Below are positions 61,232-64,000 of a DNA stretch of 64,000 nt, in pieces. The notes under the pieces are model-generated. The model was not told where the DNA came from, searched no databases, and was given only the letters and a program-made list of their open reading frames with translations. The stretch's first letter is position 1; the number at the start of each line of letters is the position of its first letter. A program made the position numbers and the translations under genes. This stretch comes from Nocardioides sp. CER19. Lineage in GTDB: Bacteria; Actinomycetota; Actinomycetes; Propionibacteriales; Nocardioidaceae. The stretch covers positions 496,001-560,000 of the forward strand of contig NZ_JARVWS010000003.1 of the NCBI RefSeq assembly GCF_029846275.1. Direction: 5' to 3'.

Positions 61232-62340
61232 CTAGCCTTTCCCCCGTGAGCGAGCAGCGGGCCCAACCGACCCAGATCGGGCGGCTGGGCCCGCTGTTCG
61301 CGGGCATCTGGCTGTTCTTCCTGCTCGACCCGCTCGCATACGGCTGGGAGAACCGCGACAAGGCCTGGGGTCTCCTCGGGATCGTCGCGACCGTCGCGTT
61401 CGCCGGCGCCTACATGACGCTGTGGGCGCGGATGCGCGCCAACCGCACCGTCAGCGCGCTGGACCCGCCGCTGTCGTTCACCGCCCCCTACCTCGCGGCC
61501 CTCGTCCTCCTCGGCGCCGCGATGGTCGCCTGCCTGGGCGAGCGGGGGCTGGCCTGCACGGTCTACATCGCCGTGGCGTCGGTGATGGTCCTGTCGGTAC
61601 GCCTCGCGCTCGCCGTCATCGCGGTGCTGGTGTTGGGCTCGCTCGGTCTCAGCGCGGCGGCCGGCTGGGGCAACCAGATCAGCCTGGCGTTCGGGATCTC
61701 CGCCGCCTCCCTCGCGATCTTCGGGATGCGCACCGTGGTGCGCCGCAACGCCGCCCTCATCGGCGCCGAGCAGGAGAACGCCCGGCTCGCCGTCGACAGC
61801 GAGCGCAACCGGTTCGCCCGCGACCTGCACGACATCCTCGGCCACTCCCTCACGGTCATCACCGTCAAGGCGGAGCTGGCGCAGCGGCTCCTCGACGCCG
61901 ATCCCGACCGCGCCCGCGCGGAGCTGGCCGACCTCGAGCGGCTCTCACGCGACGCCCTGGCCGACGTACGTCGGGCGGTGAGCGGCTACCGCGAGCTGAC
62001 CCTGCCCGGCGAGCTGGCCCGGGCGCGGGAGGCACTGCGCGCCGCCGAGATCGAGGCCCGGCTGCCGCAGAGCACGGACGACGTACCGACCGACCTGCGC
62101 GAGCTGTTCGCCTGGACGGTGCGCGAGGGCGTCACCAACGTCATCCGGCACTCCGGCGCGCGGTCCTGCGAGATCGTGCTGACCCCGAGCAGCGCCGAGA
62201 TCCGGGACGACGGCCGCGGGCCGGGGTCCTCGGTCGACGGCTCCGGGCTCACCGGCCTGCGGGAGCGGTCGGCCGCGGTCGGCGCGACCGTCGTGACCCG
62301 GGCGCTCGAGCCGGGCTTCAGCCTGCAGGTGTGCGCATGA
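61228..62340 (+). CDS. DesK-like sensor histidine kinase
   Basis: The 370-residue kinase has five to six transmembrane helices in the first 165 residues and no large external domain. A HisKA_3 dimerisation domain follows with the phosphoacceptor His201 in FARDLHDILGHSLTV. The ATPase domain includes REGVTNVIRHSGA and DDGRGPG with DGSGLTGLRERSA. Such kinases sense membrane state or lipophilic compounds. I used the GTG at 61228 that overlaps the permease stop; a GTG at 61246 (VSEQRAQPTQ) is an equally possible start. Confidence 0.9.
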   Translation: MTSLSPVSEQRAQPTQIGRLGPLFAGIWLFFLLDPLAYGWENRDKAWGLLGIVATVAFAGAYMTLWARMRANRTVSALDPPLSFTAPYLAALVLLGAAMVACLGERGLACTVYIAVASVMVLSVRLALAVIAVLVLGSLGLSAAAGWGNQISLAFGISAASLAIFGMRTVVRRNAALIGAEQENARLAVDSERNRFARDLHDILGHSLTVITVKAELAQRLLDADPDRARAELADLERLSRDALADVRRAVSGYRELTLPGELARAREALRAAEIEARLPQSTDDVPTDLRELFAWTVREGVTNVIRHSGARSCEIVLTPSSAEIRDDGRGPGSSVDGSGLTGLRERSAAVGATVVTRALEPGFSLQVCA

Positions 62341-62954
62341 GCGCCCCGACGATCCGGCTCCTGCTCGCCGACGACCAGGCGCTGGTCCGGGGCGCGTTGG
62401 CCGCGCTGCTCAGCCTCGAGCCCGACCTGGAGGTCGTCGCCGAGGTCGGCTCGGGCGACGAGGTGCTGCCCGCCGTGCTCGAGCACCGGCCCGACGTCGC
62501 GCTGCTCGACGTCGAGATGCCGGGCATGGACGGCATCGCCGCCACGGCGCTCGTGCGCGCCAAGGCGCCGCGCACCCGGGTGCTCATCGTGACCACGTTC
62601 GGACGGCCCGGCTTCCTGCGCCGCGCGCTGCAGGCGGGCGCCTACGGCTTCGTCGTCAAGGACACCCCGGCGGCCGAGCTGGCGGACGCCGTGCGCAAGG
62701 TGCACCGGGGCCTGCGCGTCGTCGACCCGCAGCTCGCGACCGACAGCCTGGTCGCCGGCGAGTCGCCGCTGACGCCACGGGAGACCGAGGTGCTGCGCGC
62801 CGCGCGGGACGGGTCGACGGTGGCGACGATCGCGAAGCGGCTGTTCCTGTCCGAGGGCACCGTCCGCAACCACCTGTCCGCCGCCATCGGCAAGACCGGC
62901 GCGGCGACGCGTGCCGAGGCGGTCCTCACCGCCGAGGGCAACGGCTGGCTCTGA
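62337..62954 (+). CDS. NarL/DesR-like response regulator
   Basis: The 205-residue regulator has a receiver domain (about 6-125) with the DD pair at 12-13, phosphoacceptor Asp58 in VALLDVEMPGMDG and conserved Lys in FVVKDTP. A LuxR-type helix-turn-helix (about 140-200) follows: LTPRETEVLRAARDGSTVAT and LFLSEGTVRNHLSAAIGKTG. It is coupled to the kinase by an ATGA overlap. The operon promoter at about 59490-59535, with inverted repeats, is the likely target. Confidence 0.93.
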   Translation: MSAPTIRLLLADDQALVRGALAALLSLEPDLEVVAEVGSGDEVLPAVLEHRPDVALLDVEMPGMDGIAATALVRAKAPRTRVLIVTTFGRPGFLRRALQAGAYGFVVKDTPAAELADAVRKVHRGLRVVDPQLATDSLVAGESPLTPRETEVLRAARDGSTVATIAKRLFLSEGTVRNHLSAAIGKTGAATRAEAVLTAEGNGWL

Positions 62955-62985
62955 GGGTGGGCGGCCGCTGCGTCGCCGTCCGCCA

Positions 62986-63064
62986 AAGTGTCACGGTGAC
63001 CGTTCGCGAGTCGGGTGACCGTTCGGATGTGTCACCCACACCGCAAAGGGTCACCGTGACACTT
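62986..63064. repeat. Structured repeat region with 16-bp inverted arms
   Basis: Perfect inverted arms AAGTGTCACGGTGACC (62986-63001) and GGTCACCGTGACACTT (63049-63064) enclose 47 bp. Each arm holds a GTCAC-N-GTGAC palindrome. Inside, GGTGACCGTTCG occurs twice (62996-63007, 63014-63025, period 18), and GTGTCACCC is a further variant. The region could fold into a cruciform or a termination hairpin after the response regulator gene. It carries no gene. Confidence 0.75.
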
Positions 63065-63116
63065 CGGTCACCAGCCCCATTCCGTACGTCCCGACCGCGA
63101 AGTGCCGGAACGCCAG

Positions 63117-63145
63117 GCCCCGCCGTCTGCGTGAGTCGGCGGGGC
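63117..63145. terminator. Hairpin repeat, copy 1
   Basis: GCCCCGCCG (63117-63125) and CGGCGGGGC (63137-63145) form a 9-bp stem around the loop TCTGCGTGAGT. It is nearly identical to the hairpin 97 bp downstream. Confidence 0.65.
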
Positions 63146-63213
63146 TGACGCCGAGTACCCAGTCTCCGCGCAGACATACCCATGAATCGACAAATTCCTG
63201 GGGGAAAGCCAAA

Positions 63214-63242
63214 GCCCCGCCGTCTGCGTAAGTCGGCGGGGC
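63214..63242. terminator. Hairpin repeat, copy 2
   Basis: The same 9-bp stem (63214-63222 and 63234-63242) encloses the loop TCTGCGTAAGT, one base different from copy 1. On the minus strand it is followed by TTTGGCTTT. The 68 bp between the two hairpins are AT-richer than their surroundings and hold no convincing gene. Confidence 0.65.
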
Positions 63243-63321
63243 TAATAGTGAGGTAACCCGGGTTGTTGCTGCTGATGCTCTAGTGGGATGTGATCTGGAC
63301 CACCCGGAGGTACCGTGATCC

Positions 63322-64000
63322 ATGCTGCCTCGGGTCCTCCGCACCGTCGCCCTCCTCGCCCTGCTCGCCGTGGCGCTCGCCGTCCCGACCCACGACCCGG
63401 CGGCAGCCGCGCAGCCGCGGCTGCGGGTCCACCCGCTCGTGCGCGGCCTCGACCATCCGTGGGACGTACGCGCCCTCCCGGGCGGTCGGCTCCTCATCAC
63501 GCAGCGCAACCGGCGCGCGCTGACCGTGTGGCGGGCGGGCCACCAGCACCGCGTGCGGTTCGCGAACCGGCGGATCTGGGTCGGCATCGAGAGCGGCCTC
63601 ATGGGGCTGCAGGTCGACCCGGCGTTCCGGAGCAACCGTCGTTTCTACACCTGCCAGGGCTGGCGCCGGCGCGGCGGCGGCCACGACGTGCGGGTGATCG
63701 CGTGGCGGATGGGCCTCGGCTACCGCCGGGCCACTCAGCTGCGGACCCTCGTCTCCGGCCTGCCGTCCACCAACGGCCAGCACGGCGGTTGCCGCCTGCT
63801 CATCGCCCGCGACGGGTCGATGCACGTCGGCACGGGCGACGCCAAGATCGGTACGGCGCCCGAGAACCTCGGCTCGCTCGGCGGCAAGACCCTCCGCCTC
63901 AACCGCTTCACCGGCGCACCGTGGCCGACGAACCCGTTCATCCGGAGCTCGAACCCGCGCACCCGCTACGTCTTCACCTACGGCCACCGCAACGTCCAGG
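63322..64000 (+). CDS. Secreted PQQ-dependent sugar dehydrogenase-like protein, cut by window edge
   Basis: The first 226 codons are present. A signal peptide (LRTVALLALLAVALAVPTH, cleavage near 30) is followed by a propeller highly similar to the gene at 58363. Shared segments include LDHPWDVRALPGGRLLI, YTCQGW, GGCRLLIARDG, LGSLGGKTLRLNRFTG and YGHRNVQ at the edge. TACCGT lies 5 nt before the ATG, as in the paralogue. CGGAGG is also present 11 nt upstream. The 3' end lies outside the window. Confidence 0.9.
   Translation, partial: MLPRVLRTVALLALLAVALAVPTHDPAAAAQPRLRVHPLVRGLDHPWDVRALPGGRLLITQRNRRALTVWRAGHQHRVRFANRRIWVGIESGLMGLQVDPAFRSNRRFYTCQGWRRRGGGHDVRVIAWRMGLGYRRATQLRTLVSGLPSTNGQHGGCRLLIARDGSMHVGTGDAKIGTAPENLGSLGGKTLRLNRFTGAPWPTNPFIRSSNPRTRYVFTYGHRNVQ

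Noticed and set aside
63182..63256. 24-codon ORF MNRQIPGGKPKPRRLRKSAG...
   Set aside because: No ribosome site, and most of it is the translated hairpin repeat; not supportable as a gene.

Overview
The window is a GC-rich chromosomal segment of an actinobacterium. Signs of this are GTG starts, ATGA/GTGA stop-start overlaps, and many TAnnnT -10 boxes lying 6-8 nt before a start codon, which implies leaderless mRNAs. Gene content (actinobacterial glnA2-glnE order, DUF6458, JetABC/MksBEF, cobIJ fusion) and a dispersed repeat of the GGTCTCGA(T/C)A...ACTCGACCA type suggest Nocardioides or a relative in the Nocardioidaceae. That placement is an inference. I see no plasmid, phage or IS genes.

Layout. 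1-6.3 kb is cobalamin biosynthesis: cobL on +, then a translationally coupled minus-strand operon cobG-cobH-cobIJ-cobM, with two minus-strand cobalamin riboswitches, one serving a gene left of the window and one serving the cob operon. CobG lacks its C-terminal Fe-S/siroheme half, and the CobI-CobJ linker carries an in-frame dispersed palindromic repeat. 6.3-20.7 kb holds an RDD protein, two MFS transporters, two small Rho_N-domain proteins, an OmpR-type two-component pair, a membrane spermidine-synthase-like protein, an ABC exporter operon with an exported protein, and the Kup potassium transporter.

20.7-30.7 kb is a compact selenocysteine island: selD, a flavodoxin-like gene, nrfD-fdhB-fdhA (fdhA read through an in-frame UGA followed by a bacterial SECIS hairpin with a GGUCU loop), then tRNA-Sec, selA and selB. 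The window therefore holds both the Sec machinery and its client enzyme, a membrane-anchored formate dehydrogenase.

31.2-36.9 kb encodes a three-gene SMC-like complex, JetA-JetB-JetC (MksF-MksE-MksB), with overlapping genes but no JetD/MksG nuclease where it would be expected. 37.0-43.8 kb is a beta-glucoside module: GH3 glycosidase, two ABC permeases, a binding lipoprotein, and a divergent LacI repressor with a near-palindromic operator. 44.1-49.8 kb holds glnE, glnA2 (adenylylation Tyr replaced by Trp) and a SatD gene whose start lies in an AT-rich palindrome containing the -10 box. 50.0-52.8 kb is hexuronate catabolism (fructuronate reductase plus ManD). 52.8-58.0 kb contains an AraC regulator, a DUF1772 protein, glutamine-dependent NadE, a GNAT protein and PanB. 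58.3-64.0 kb contains two paralogous secreted PQQ-type sugar dehydrogenase-like proteins flanking an ABC exporter plus DesKR-like two-component operon. The second paralogue is cut by the window edge and is preceded by a strongly structured repeat region.
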